From an uncultured Bacillota bacterium (GTDB lineage: Bacteria > Bacillota > Dehalobacteriia > UBA4068 > UBA4997): 11,201 nt of DNA. The notes below the pieces were generated by a model. That model worked only from the letters and a program-made list of their open reading frames with translations. It made no database searches and was not told where the DNA came from. Position numbers and translations under genes: made by a program. The stretch spans positions 1 to 11,201 of the forward strand of contig CAQWMM010000055.1 of NCBI GenBank assembly GCA_948907985.1, written 5' to 3'. Of the stretch, positions 1-6,447 are shown one piece after another (the first letter of the stretch is position 1; each line of letters opens with the position of its first letter).

Positions 1-1360
1 AATTGCGCACCTCATCAGCCACAACGGCAAAGCCCTTGCCGGCCGAACCCGCGCGCGCCGCCTCTACCGCGGCGTTTAAGGCCAAAATGTTGGTCTGGAA
101 AGCAATATTTTCAATGGTATCAATAATCGCCCGAACTTCTTCCGATGCGCTCTTGATTTCTTCCATGGCCTCAACCATCTGCTCCATTTGCTCGCCGCAT
201 TCATTAACCTGATTGCCGGCCTGGCTGGCCATACCCATAGAACTCTGCGCCATTTCGGCATTTTGCTCAGCGCCGCGGGTGATTTCGGTAACCGTTGCCG
301 AAAGCTCTTCAACCGCGCTGGCCTGCTCGGTTGCGCCCTGTGCCAGAGCCTGCGCGCTGTTAGAAACCTGCTCCGCACCGGAGGATACCTGATCGGCAGA
401 CTGCACAATCTGCGTCAGCGTATCGCTCAAATTGCTGTTGATTTTACGGATTGCCAGCAGAACCGGCTGCAAATCGCCAATATAAGCGTCCCGGTTGCGG
501 GATAAAATATCAAAGTTACCGTCGGCCATTTCGCCCAACAGATATTCAATATCCTTAATAACCGCTGTCAAATCGCCAACCACCAAACGAGAAGCCTCAA
601 CCATATCGCCAATTTCATCTTTACTGTCCACCTGCGGCAGCGGCGAGTGCAGATCGCCATGGGCCAAATCCTGCAAGCGTTTAACACACTGGGCCAGCGG
701 CTTAGCAATACCGTTGGAAATCGAAGCGGACAGGAACAAACCCAAAAGCATTGCCATAACCACCAGAACAACCACCAAAATCACGCTGAACAAAGCCTTG
801 GAGGCCGCGCCTTCGGCCGCGTCGTCGCCCTGCTGCACTTTAAGTTCCATCAAAGCATCCATGTTGTTATAAACCCGCTCAAAATAGGGGTCCAGATCCT
901 CCCGCAGGCGCTGCTGCACAGAACCCACCAAATCGCTGTCGGTGGAACCCAAAGACATCTGCACCAGATTGTCCGCCACGGACTGGTAACTCTCCCAGGC
1001 AGCTTTGGCCTCGTTAAAGCTGGCCCGGCTGGCGTCAGAAACCAGGCTTGCTTCAACCTCATCCATATACTGGTTGATATTAGCAATCAAACCGGACATT
1101 TCATTAGCCGCCGCCACGCTGGCGTCGTTGTTCAAATAACCAATCGCGTCATGAACCTTGCCGTCCAGGCGCGCCAAATTACCCAAAACCTCGCCGACGT
1201 CGCCCTGCGCAAAGCCAAAATTCTTCAGTGCATAATCATATGTATTATTAATGCCGTTCATCATAAAAACGCTGACGATGCCGGAGATACTGGCCAAAAT
1301 GGCAACGCCGATAATTGCAATCGTAATTTTGTTCTTAACCTTAAGGTTCTTAAATTTCAT
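1..1360 (-). CDS. Methyl-accepting chemotaxis protein (3' end cut off by window edge)
   Basis: Transmembrane chemoreceptor that signals to CheA/CheW to control the flagellar motor. It starts at ATG 1358-1360, with AAAGGGG a little upstream, and stays open for 453 codons to the left edge. Visible in order: a short basic N-terminus; membrane segment 1 at about residues 12-34; an external sensor region of about 150 residues (35-187), a size that fits a four-helix-bundle sensor; membrane segment 2 at about 190-212; a HAMP domain from about 213 with the usual KPL start; a second HAMP-like repeat containing MADGNFDI; then the cytoplasmic signalling helix. The nearly invariant hairpin-tip region is seen as QTNILALNAAVEAARAG followed by GKGFAVVADEVRN just before the edge. 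The rest of the signalling domain is outside the window. The ligand cannot be told from sequence. The gene lies 110 bases after the FliT-like gene, same strand, so it may have its own promoter or be read through. Family assignment is certain; sensor class is inferred. Confidence 0.97.
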   Translation of the reverse strand, partial: MKFKNLKVKNKITIAIIGVAILASISGIVSVFMMNGINNTYDYALKNFGFAQGDVGEVLGNLARLDGKVHDAIGYLNNDASVAAANEMSGLIANINQYMDEVEASLVSDASRASFNEAKAAWESYQSVADNLVQMSLGSTDSDLVGSVQQRLREDLDPYFERVYNNMDALMELKVQQGDDAAEGAASKALFSVILVVVLVVMAMLLGLFLSASISNGIAKPLAQCVKRLQDLAHGDLHSPLPQVDSKDEIGDMVEASRLVVGDLTAVIKDIEYLLGEMADGNFDILSRNRDAYIGDLQPVLLAIRKINSNLSDTLTQIVQSADQVSSGAEQVSNSAQALAQGATEQASAVEELSATVTEITRGAEQNAEMAQSSMGMASQAGNQVNECGEQMEQMVEAMEEIKSASEEVRAIIDTIENIAFQTNILALNAAVEAARAGSAGKGFAVVADEVRN

Positions 1361-1470
1361 TACCCTGTACGCCCCTTTACTTCAATTTGTGATCTGAACT
1401 ATTTGGGCACGAATTTTTACCCCGGTTCCACTACTGACTTTATCCGCAGAACAGGAGCAAGCCCCCGGGC

Positions 1471-1866
1471 TTAGCTCAAGCTGTTATAAAATGAACGCTT
1501 GCCGCCAAGCCGGGTGCTTATCCGTTTGTCCAAAGCTGTGATTTTTGCCAGAAGCTGCCGATTTTTATCTAACTGGCTGCAAAAAGCCTCCTCGTCAGCA
1601 TCGGCGGGAGAGCCGCCGTTAAGCAGCGCCCCCAACCGAATGGCCTCTTCCTCCGGCCTGGCTAACAAGCTATCGCGCAGTTCTCCGTCCATTTCCTGCA
1701 AATCCAAAAGCAGTTGCTGGCGCATCTCCAGCAGCATCCGAACGGCGACTTCATCGCGACGGTCAGTAGCCTCAGCCAACTCATCGGTCAACTGAGCAAC
1801 CTCCAGCAATTTTAAATATTCTTTGTTCTTCTTTAAACGCAGAGTTTCCAATTCATCAATCAACAT
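1471..1866 (-). CDS. Small helical flagellar protein, probable FliT/FlgN-type export chaperone
   Basis: A 131-residue, highly charged and almost wholly helical protein with Leu/Glu/Arg/Lys-rich heptad-like stretches over about residues 1-65 and 90-115, and no membrane segment. It sits directly after fliS, where Bacillus and many Clostridia carry fliT, a cytoplasmic export chaperone that in enterics binds the cap protein FliD. Its ATG at 1864-1866 is 7 bases past the fliS stop. The Shine-Dalgarno AGGGGTGA includes the fliS stop codon, so translation is probably coupled. Sequence similarity to any single chaperone family is weak by eye; the ending RSFYNSLS recalls the short polar tails of FlgN-like chaperones. 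I assign the role mainly from position, size and helical character, so no gene symbol is given. A general FlgN-like chaperone or an uncharacterised flagellar coiled-coil protein are the alternatives. Confidence 0.75.
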   Translation of the reverse strand: MLIDELETLRLKKNKEYLKLLEVAQLTDELAEATDRRDEVAVRMLLEMRQQLLLDLQEMDGELRDSLLARPEEEAIRLGALLNGGSPADADEEAFCSQLDKNRQLLAKITALDKRISTRLGGKRSFYNSLS

Positions 1867-1873
1867 AAGCTAA

Positions 1874-2308
1874 TCACCCCTGTACAGCCGCCGCGGGCTG
1901 GCTTTGGGCGGCAGGCGCCGCGTGCGCAGCTTTTTCTTCCTGCGCACAGTTGGCCGCCGCCTGCCGGAAGGTATCACGCAAATCGGTTAGCATCGGCTTA
2001 ATCGTATCCAATTCGCCCTTATTGCGGCCGACTTTAATCCGACTCAATTCATAAAAGAAGTAATCATAAAGCCGGTGCAAATCCGCGCTGATGGGATAAT
2101 CAAAATTCAGCGTATCATCAAGATAGCGCACAATCGCCAGGCACCTGTCAGCGGATTCATCCAGCAGGGCATAATTTTTTTGCGCCAACGCCAAATCACA
2201 CCGCCCCAGCCGCTTAATCAGTTCGTCAAACAACAGCAGCAAAAGCTCGTTGGCCGACATACCCAGAACTGACTGCTCCTGATATTGCTGATAGCCATTA
2301 TGTTCCAT
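1874..2308 (-). CDS. fliS: Flagellin export chaperone FliS
   Basis: Cytoplasmic chaperone that binds the C-terminal helices of flagellin, prevents early polymerisation and delivers it to the export gate through FlhA; in Bacillus it also takes part in FliW/CsrA control of flagellin synthesis. The 144-residue product has the family N-terminus (YQQYQEQSVLGMSANELLLL then LFDELIKRL, about residues 6-34), followed by a four-helix bundle with RCLAIVRYLDDTLNFDYP and RLYDYFFYELSRIKVGRN. An in-frame TTG at 2336-2338 lengthens the frame by ten codons, but AAAGGAG sits just before the ATG at 2306-2308 and the family alignment begins there, so I take the ATG. The last 20 or so residues are an Ala/Gln/Pro-rich tail beyond the usual fold. 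It starts 26 bases after the fliD stop and is followed by a coupled FliT-like gene. Confidence 0.96.
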   Translation of the reverse strand: MEHNGYQQYQEQSVLGMSANELLLLLFDELIKRLGRCDLALAQKNYALLDESADRCLAIVRYLDDTLNFDYPISADLHRLYDYFFYELSRIKVGRNKGELDTIKPMLTDLRDTFRQAAANCAQEEKAAHAAPAAQSQPAAAVQG

Positions 2309-2334
2309 AATCGCTCCTTTGTTAATAAACTTTA

Positions 2335-5130
2335 TCAATAACCGCCCTGCAAACCAGCCAGCATCGAGCTTTGGTTGTTCATCTGGGCCACAAGCTGCTC
2401 CAGAGCCGTAAACTGGCGGGTATAATAATCAACGCGGTCGCTCATTTTGGTCTGCCATTTTTCGATCTGCTTTGTGAACTCATCATACTGCTTTTGCAGA
2501 TAGTTGCTGTTCACCGAGCTTGGCGAGTAAGAACTGCCGGCCTGCTGAATTAAAATGCCCATGCTGCCGGTGGTGGTATTGGCGTAAGCGTCCAGAACCG
2601 TCTTCAGGTTACCCATCAGGCCGTCGCTGCCCGCGCCGCTGTCGGCGCTCTTGGCAAACGCGTCGCGCACCTTATCCGGGTCAGAGTTCAGCGCCTCGGT
2701 CAGCGCCTTTTCGTCCAGCTCCAGGGTGGTCAAACCGTTGGAATAACTGGTCGAAATGCCGATAGCTTTCAAGTTCTTATCAGAAAGACCGCTGTTTTGA
2801 ACCGCGCTGGTCAACTGACGGTAGAGGTTGGAAAGCTCGGTGGAGCCAAACAAAATGCCCTGCTTGGCCTTTTCTTCATAGGCCTTGATTGCCGACTCGG
2901 TCATGCCCTTTTTATCTTCTTCGGTCAGCGGCAGATAACGGGAATGATCCTTGCTGGATTTTTCATTCGGCATAGTGCGGTAAGCGTCATGAATTTCCTT
3001 AACCATTTCGTTATAGTCTTTAACAAAATCCTTGATTGCGCTGACAATCGTTTCGGTATCGGCGCTGGTGGTAAAGGTTACCGCAGAGTTTTTATTTTCC
3101 GCCGCGTCAACGTCAAATGTTCCGTCGGCTTTGTATACGCCAAACGTATCCTGCAAGGTTACGCTCATGCCGTCCATATCAAAGGTGTTGCTGGCTCTGG
3201 TCAAATCCAGCTGGCTGCCATTAACGGTAGCTGTAAAAATAGCGTCCTGGCCATCGGTATATTTGCCAATTTCATTGCCGTCTTCATCAAGCAGCAGCCC
3301 CGCTTTATCGCCCGTGCCCTTAGTAATACCGCCGCCAAAGCCGAACATCTCGGCTAGATTGCCGGTCATTTCAATCTGGCTGCCGGCGCCGGTTTCTTTG
3401 GCCTCCATGGTGAACTCGTTAGTCAGACGGGAATAGTTGAGCTTAATGCCGGTATCAGAATTGTTGATCGCGCTCATCACTTCGGCCAGGGTGGACTGCT
3501 CGGTAAACTTGCCTACCGATTTACCGTTAACCTCAAGATTCTGCATCTTGGCGCTCTTGGTATAAATATCAGCTTTTTCCGGATTGCTGGAATCAATCGT
3601 AAAACTGGTATTGGCGTCAGCCGTGAAAGTAATATTGCCCTTGGCGTCCGCGCCGACTTTAATAGCGTCTGCCGCTAAACCGTGTTCCTTTAATTGTGCT
3701 TCCAACTGGGCGTTAAACCGATTGACCATAGTCTGCGCGTCGGTGGTGTATTCCATCTCGCCCAAATTTAATTCAATCTTTTTGGCGTTTTCGCCCTCGC
3801 CGATTGTCAGTGTCAGCTTTTCTTTATTGGTAACATTATCATTGCCAATGCTGTCGGCAGAAAGCTTGATTAAATCGCTCAGTCTGACGGAGGCCTCATT
3901 GGTGCTGGTTTCATCAAAAAGCCCGCTCAAACCCAGTTCTTTCAAGGTTTTGCCGGTGTCCAGAGAGGTGGTTACGCCCTTTTGGCCAATGCCCAGCGCC
4001 TCGCCAACCTCCGAGGTTACCGCCAGGTTAGAACCTTTGGCTACCTGGAAACTCAGCTTGCCGTTATCATTGCCAACCGTAATTTTGCCGGAGCCGAACT
4101 TACTGTCCAGCTCTTTCTGCAAATTATCTACAACATCAGTAACAGAATTGATAGTGCCCAGGCTAACGGTTTTGGTTACGCCGTCCAATGTAAAGGAAAC
4201 ATTTTTGTTGGACAGATATTCGGTGGTTTTAACCTCATGGAAAAGCTTGTCGGCATTAACGGTCATAGAGGTGGCGCTGTCGCCGGCCTTAAAGCCCAAA
4301 GCGTCTTGCATACCTTTGGTTGCGCCGGTAATCGCGATGTTGTTGCCCGCGCCCGCCTTGTCCTCAAAGGTGATCTTATCCCCGCTGACAACCGCCTTAA
4401 TACGGTCGCTGGCCTTAACATAGTCGCCTTTGCCGGTTTTCACCTGCGCGTCTTCCAGCTTTTTGTTGATAGCGTCCGCCAGTTTTTCAGCGGCGGATTT
4501 TACCGTACCGCCCTCGCCGGGATTGTCATAAGTATCAGCCTCAAAAGTTTCCAGCTCGCCAAAGTCCAGATACACGCTGCTGCCGCCGTATTTCAGCGTC
4601 ATACCGCCGGCAATATCGCTGACTTTGGTGTTGCCGCTCAAATCCATGGCCGCGTCCGCCGTAATCATCGACTTACCGTCAACCGTCTGCGCCACCGCGT
4701 CTTTCAGGATAGTGTTGCTAACATTCATGGCGCGGCGGGCGGCCTGCGCCAGCTGTTTAACGCCGTTAATCTGAATATCGCTGCTGGTTTTGCCCGTGGC
4801 GGAAACTTTGCCTGCGTTAACGCCATTGGTAACCGAGGTTACCGCTTTGTTAAAAAAGCTCTGGCTGAACAGGTTGGTGCTGGATGTATAAGAGGTATAT
4901 TTGCGGGTTAAATTAACCATTTTGTCAATAATGCTGCGATAAGCCTCTTGTTTCCACTGAACCTGTTCTTGTTTTTGCTGCAAACTGGTAATCTTGGATT
5001 GATAACCCTTGACAGCATTTTCAATCATAGTTTCGGTATCCATGCCGCTGGCCAAACCGCTGATAATATTGCGATTGCCATAAATGCTGGACGTACTTGT
5101 GGTATTCATCAAATTGTTAATAGACGTCAT
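2335..5130 (-). CDS. fliD: Flagellar filament cap protein FliD (enlarged)
   Basis: FliD forms the cap at the filament tip under which exported flagellin subunits fold and are inserted. The product is 931 residues, roughly twice the 450-500 typical of enteric and Bacillus FliD. The N-terminal FliD domain is at about residues 18-115 (ISGLASGMDTETMIENAV, then a helical stretch). The C-terminal FliD domain spans about 640-931, with LDLTRASNTFDMDGMSVTL, PLTEEDKKGM, GSMGILIQQAG and the final helical QFTALEQLVAQMN segment. The extra length is in the middle, about 120-640, where four similar modules appear, each ending in a Gly-Phe/Gly-Ile turn or related motif; they resemble the hook-IN motif of flagellin-related proteins. 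An upstream in-frame GTG at 5170-5172 would add 14 residues, but AAGGAG lies at the right distance from ATG 5128-5130 and family proteins start there. It is the first gene of the fliD-fliS-fliT-like block, with a probable sigma-28 promoter 170 bases upstream. Confidence 0.97.
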   Translation of the reverse strand: MTSINNLMNTTSTSSIYGNRNIISGLASGMDTETMIENAVKGYQSKITSLQQKQEQVQWKQEAYRSIIDKMVNLTRKYTSYTSSTNLFSQSFFNKAVTSVTNGVNAGKVSATGKTSSDIQINGVKQLAQAARRAMNVSNTILKDAVAQTVDGKSMITADAAMDLSGNTKVSDIAGGMTLKYGGSSVYLDFGELETFEADTYDNPGEGGTVKSAAEKLADAINKKLEDAQVKTGKGDYVKASDRIKAVVSGDKITFEDKAGAGNNIAITGATKGMQDALGFKAGDSATSMTVNADKLFHEVKTTEYLSNKNVSFTLDGVTKTVSLGTINSVTDVVDNLQKELDSKFGSGKITVGNDNGKLSFQVAKGSNLAVTSEVGEALGIGQKGVTTSLDTGKTLKELGLSGLFDETSTNEASVRLSDLIKLSADSIGNDNVTNKEKLTLTIGEGENAKKIELNLGEMEYTTDAQTMVNRFNAQLEAQLKEHGLAADAIKVGADAKGNITFTADANTSFTIDSSNPEKADIYTKSAKMQNLEVNGKSVGKFTEQSTLAEVMSAINNSDTGIKLNYSRLTNEFTMEAKETGAGSQIEMTGNLAEMFGFGGGITKGTGDKAGLLLDEDGNEIGKYTDGQDAIFTATVNGSQLDLTRASNTFDMDGMSVTLQDTFGVYKADGTFDVDAAENKNSAVTFTTSADTETIVSAIKDFVKDYNEMVKEIHDAYRTMPNEKSSKDHSRYLPLTEEDKKGMTESAIKAYEEKAKQGILFGSTELSNLYRQLTSAVQNSGLSDKNLKAIGISTSYSNGLTTLELDEKALTEALNSDPDKVRDAFAKSADSGAGSDGLMGNLKTVLDAYANTTTGSMGILIQQAGSSYSPSSVNSNYLQKQYDEFTKQIEKWQTKMSDRVDYYTRQFTALEQLVAQMNNQSSMLAGLQGGY

Positions 5131-5148
5131 ATAAATCAACTCCTTACT

Positions 5149-5191
5149 AAACCTGCCAGGCCAAAGTATCACCGCCCCGGCCGCCAGGTTT
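5149..5191 (-). promoter_or_regulatory. Inverted repeat in the fliD leader next to the Shine-Dalgarno
   Basis: AAACCTG at 5149-5155 and CAGGTTT at 5185-5191 are perfect inverted arms. A second pair of GGCC blocks inside them (5159-5162 and 5179-5182) can extend the stem across a small internal loop. In the fliD transcript the hairpin ends three bases before the AAGGAG ribosome site (plus-strand 5140-5145), so folding could affect ribosome access. The pairing is seen directly; a regulatory role is inference. It is not followed by a T-run in the fliD direction, so it is not a normal terminator. Confidence 0.4.
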
Positions 5192-5303
5192 CAATTTAAA
5201 TCCTCTAAAATTTTACTGCTTTTTGCTTACTCTTTGTCTTAAAATACCGACTTAATAAATAAGTGGATTTTTGCTTGTCAGCCAAACTACCCTCTCTTTA
5301 TTT

Positions 5304-5330
5304 ATATCGGTATATTTAATGAAAAAGTTA
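5304..5330 (-). promoter_or_regulatory. Probable sigma-28 (SigD/FliA-type) promoter for fliD
   Basis: Read on the minus strand, TAAC at 5330-5327, a spacer of exactly 15 bases, then ACCGATAT at 5311-5304. The Bacillus SigD consensus is TAAA, 15 bases, GCCGATAT, so the match is 3 of 4 and 7 of 8 with ideal spacing. It faces fliD, a classical sigma-28 target, and would give a leader of about 165 bases. Its -35 element lies only 47 bases upstream of the comFB start codon on the other strand. Confidence 0.7.
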
Positions 5331-5376
5331 GGCCGAAAAAGATAAAAAATCCCAAACCCCAAGGAGGTTATTTATC

Positions 5377-5709
5377 ATGGAAAATACAACCCAAAACGAA
5401 AACGCCTATGTCAGCGTTAATGTTATGCAGGCCCTGGTGGAAGAAAAGGTGGACAAATGTATGGCCGAGGCCGGTATGTGCACCTGCCAGCGCTGCCGTA
5501 TCGACGTTGTGGCGCTGGCCTTAAGTCAGCTTCCATCCAAATATGTGGTGCTGCACGCCAACGATACCCTGCCCATGCTGACGGTTTATGCCAACCGCTA
5601 CGCCGCCGCCGTAACATCACAGCTAATGGCGGCCTGCCAGCGGGTGAAAGAAAATCCCCGCCACAACGAGCATGAAAGACGCAGTAATATCGCTTTTATC
5701 CGCGACTAA
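5377..5709 (+). CDS. comFB: ComFB-family protein, candidate cyclic-dinucleotide receptor
   Basis: A 110-residue soluble protein starting at ATG 5377 behind an excellent AAGGAGG nine bases upstream. It shows the ComFB family core: an N-terminal helix with VMQALVEEKVDKCM, the cysteine cluster CTCQRC (Cys35, Cys37, Cys40) followed by DVVALALSQLPSKYV, and a C-terminal helix with a further cysteine (Cys87). Cys28 is an extra one. The four conserved cysteines hold zinc in Bacillus ComFB. The name comes from the comF competence operon, but ComFB itself is not needed for DNA uptake as far as I know; recent work describes ComFB-domain proteins as c-di-GMP/c-di-AMP receptors, in some cases acting on motility. 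It is the only plus-strand gene here, divergent from fliD (246-base gap) and convergent with csrA (3-base gap). That position in a flagellar block suggests a motility role; this is inference. I could not identify a convincing promoter of its own. Confidence 0.92.
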   Translation: MENTTQNENAYVSVNVMQALVEEKVDKCMAEAGMCTCQRCRIDVVALALSQLPSKYVVLHANDTLPMLTVYANRYAAAVTSQLMAACQRVKENPRHNEHERRSNIAFIRD

Positions 5710-5712
5710 AGC

Positions 5713-5985
5713 TTAATCAGTTTTCGGCTCTTCAGCAGCCTGTTTATCGGCAGGCTGCTTTGCTATGCCCGGCAGAGCGGCCAAAAGCTCCTGCGGGGCG
5801 GCCTGTTCGGCGGCGGCGTCTTCATTGGCGCGCATAGCGCAGAACAACTCTTCCCGCAGAATGGTAATTTCCTTGGGAGCGTCAACCGCCAGCCGCACGC
5901 CGCCCTCGTCATTAGCTAAAATTGTAACCTTAATATTATCGCCAATCCAAATGGCCTCGCCGGCCTTACGGCGCAGAATTAACAT
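5713..5985 (-). CDS. csrA: Carbon storage / translational regulator CsrA
   Basis: RNA-binding dimer that blocks or alters translation by binding GGA motifs, in Bacillota chiefly at the flagellin leader; it is sequestered by FliW. The N-terminal 47 residues match the family closely: MLILRRKAGEAIWIGDNI, then VRLAVDAPKEITILREEL, with the key RNA-contact residues Leu4, Arg6 and Arg44 in place. At 90 residues it is longer than the usual 60-75; the extra length is an Ala/Gln/Pro-rich tail from about residue 58, encoded partly by a perfect 9-bp inverted repeat. Its ATG (5983-5985) overlaps the end of fliW by 7 bases (TCATGTTAA), which implies coupled translation and balanced amounts of the two partners. 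The stop codon lies 3 bases from the stop of the convergent comFB. No flagellin gene follows it, unlike in Bacillus. Confidence 0.97.
   Translation of the reverse strand: MLILRRKAGEAIWIGDNIKVTILANDEGGVRLAVDAPKEITILREELFCAMRANEDAAAEQAAPQELLAALPGIAKQPADKQAAEEPKTD
5734..5759 (+). terminator. Perfect 9-bp hairpin after comFB, possible terminator
   Basis: AGCAGCCTG (5734-5742), an 8-base loop, then CAGGCTGCT (5751-5759), a perfect GC-rich stem. On the plus strand it starts 25 bases after the comFB stop and is followed only by TTTGC, so the U-tract is very short. It lies inside the csrA coding sequence, encoding the alanine- and glutamine-rich tail. It could end comFB transcription; it could also simply be coding repeats. 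On the minus strand no T-run follows, so it should not stop csrA transcription. Confidence 0.35.
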
Positions 5986-6434
5986 GATTCCTCTCCCCCT
6001 GCCGCGGCGAAATCAGACAACAGATGACGCATGCCATATTCGTTGCCCTCCAGAATCACCTGCATGGCCTGGCCGGTTTCATCGTTAACCGCCACCGGGC
6101 ACTTCAGGTTCAGGGTGCTTTCCGCCACCGGGCTTTTAACCACGCACATGGTATAAAAACAGAGCTCGCGGCTGTCTTCAACGCCAAGGCCTTTAAGCTC
6201 TTCCGGCTGCAAAACCGGCGCGTAGTCCGGCTTAAGCGAGAACGGGTTCATCAGCACAAAGGCCAGGCTGGGCGTTTGCAGGCTTTGCAGGCAAAGCAGC
6301 GCGCCGTCGCTGTCAGCAAAAGGCAGCAACAAAAACTCGTGTTCGTCTTCAAAAGCAAAAATTCCCCTGGCAAAATGCAGAACATCAGTCTGTTCATACT
6401 CAATCTCGCCAAAATATTTGGTTACTGTATTCAA
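5979..6434 (-). CDS. fliW: Flagellar assembly factor FliW (CsrA antagonist)
   Basis: FliW binds either flagellin or CsrA. When flagellin is exported, free FliW captures CsrA and releases flagellin mRNA for translation. The 151-residue product has the family pattern: TKYFGEIEY at residues 5-13, FARGIFAFEDEHEFLLLPF at 21-39, LQSL at 49-52, NPF at 63-65, and a C-terminal half with LNLKCPVAVND and VILEGNEYGMRHLL. The frame extends eight codons upstream to a TTG at 6456-6458, but GGGAGGG sits just ahead of a second TTG (6432-6434), and starting there gives the normal family N-terminus. I therefore use that TTG, an uncommon start that may limit expression. It begins 13 bases after the DUF6470 stop and overlaps csrA by 7 bases. 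Confidence 0.96.
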   Translation of the reverse strand: MNTVTKYFGEIEYEQTDVLHFARGIFAFEDEHEFLLLPFADSDGALLCLQSLQTPSLAFVLMNPFSLKPDYAPVLQPEELKGLGVEDSRELCFYTMCVVKSPVAESTLNLKCPVAVNDETGQAMQVILEGNEYGMRHLLSDFAAAGGEESC

Positions 6435-6447
6435 ACGTATCCCTCCC

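Noticed and set aside
1440..1447. GCGGATAA on the minus strand upstream of the chemoreceptor, resembling a sigma-28 -10 box
   Set aside because: No TAAA-like -35 lies 14-16 bases upstream, where the sequence is GC-rich, so the promoter is not supported.
1459..1472. AAGCCC-CC-GGGCTT palindrome at the end of the FliT-like gene as a terminator
   Set aside because: The loop is very short and no T-run follows on the minus strand, so it does not qualify as an intrinsic terminator.
647..1474. 275-codon plus-strand open frame opposite the chemoreceptor
   Set aside because: It is the complement of a clear MCP gene, has no ribosome site, and its product is a His/Asn/Ile-rich shadow without family features.
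3584..4911. Two long plus-strand open frames (279 and 309 codons) opposite fliD
   Set aside because: Both are antisense shadows of the fliD coding sequence, overlap each other, and have no ribosome sites or recognisable domains.
5275..5316. Possible sigma-A promoter for comFB (TTGTCA at 5275-5280; TATATT at 5311-5316)
   Set aside because: The two elements are about 30 bases apart and no acceptable -10 falls 16-18 bases after TTGTCA, so the pair cannot be a standard promoter.
5332..5339. GCCGAAAA on the plus strand ahead of comFB as a sigma-28 -10 box
   Set aside because: Only the first half matches and no TAAA stands at the required distance.
5423..5675. Small open frames on both strands overlapping comFB
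   Set aside because: They are alternate frames of a well-supported ComFB coding sequence and show no family features.
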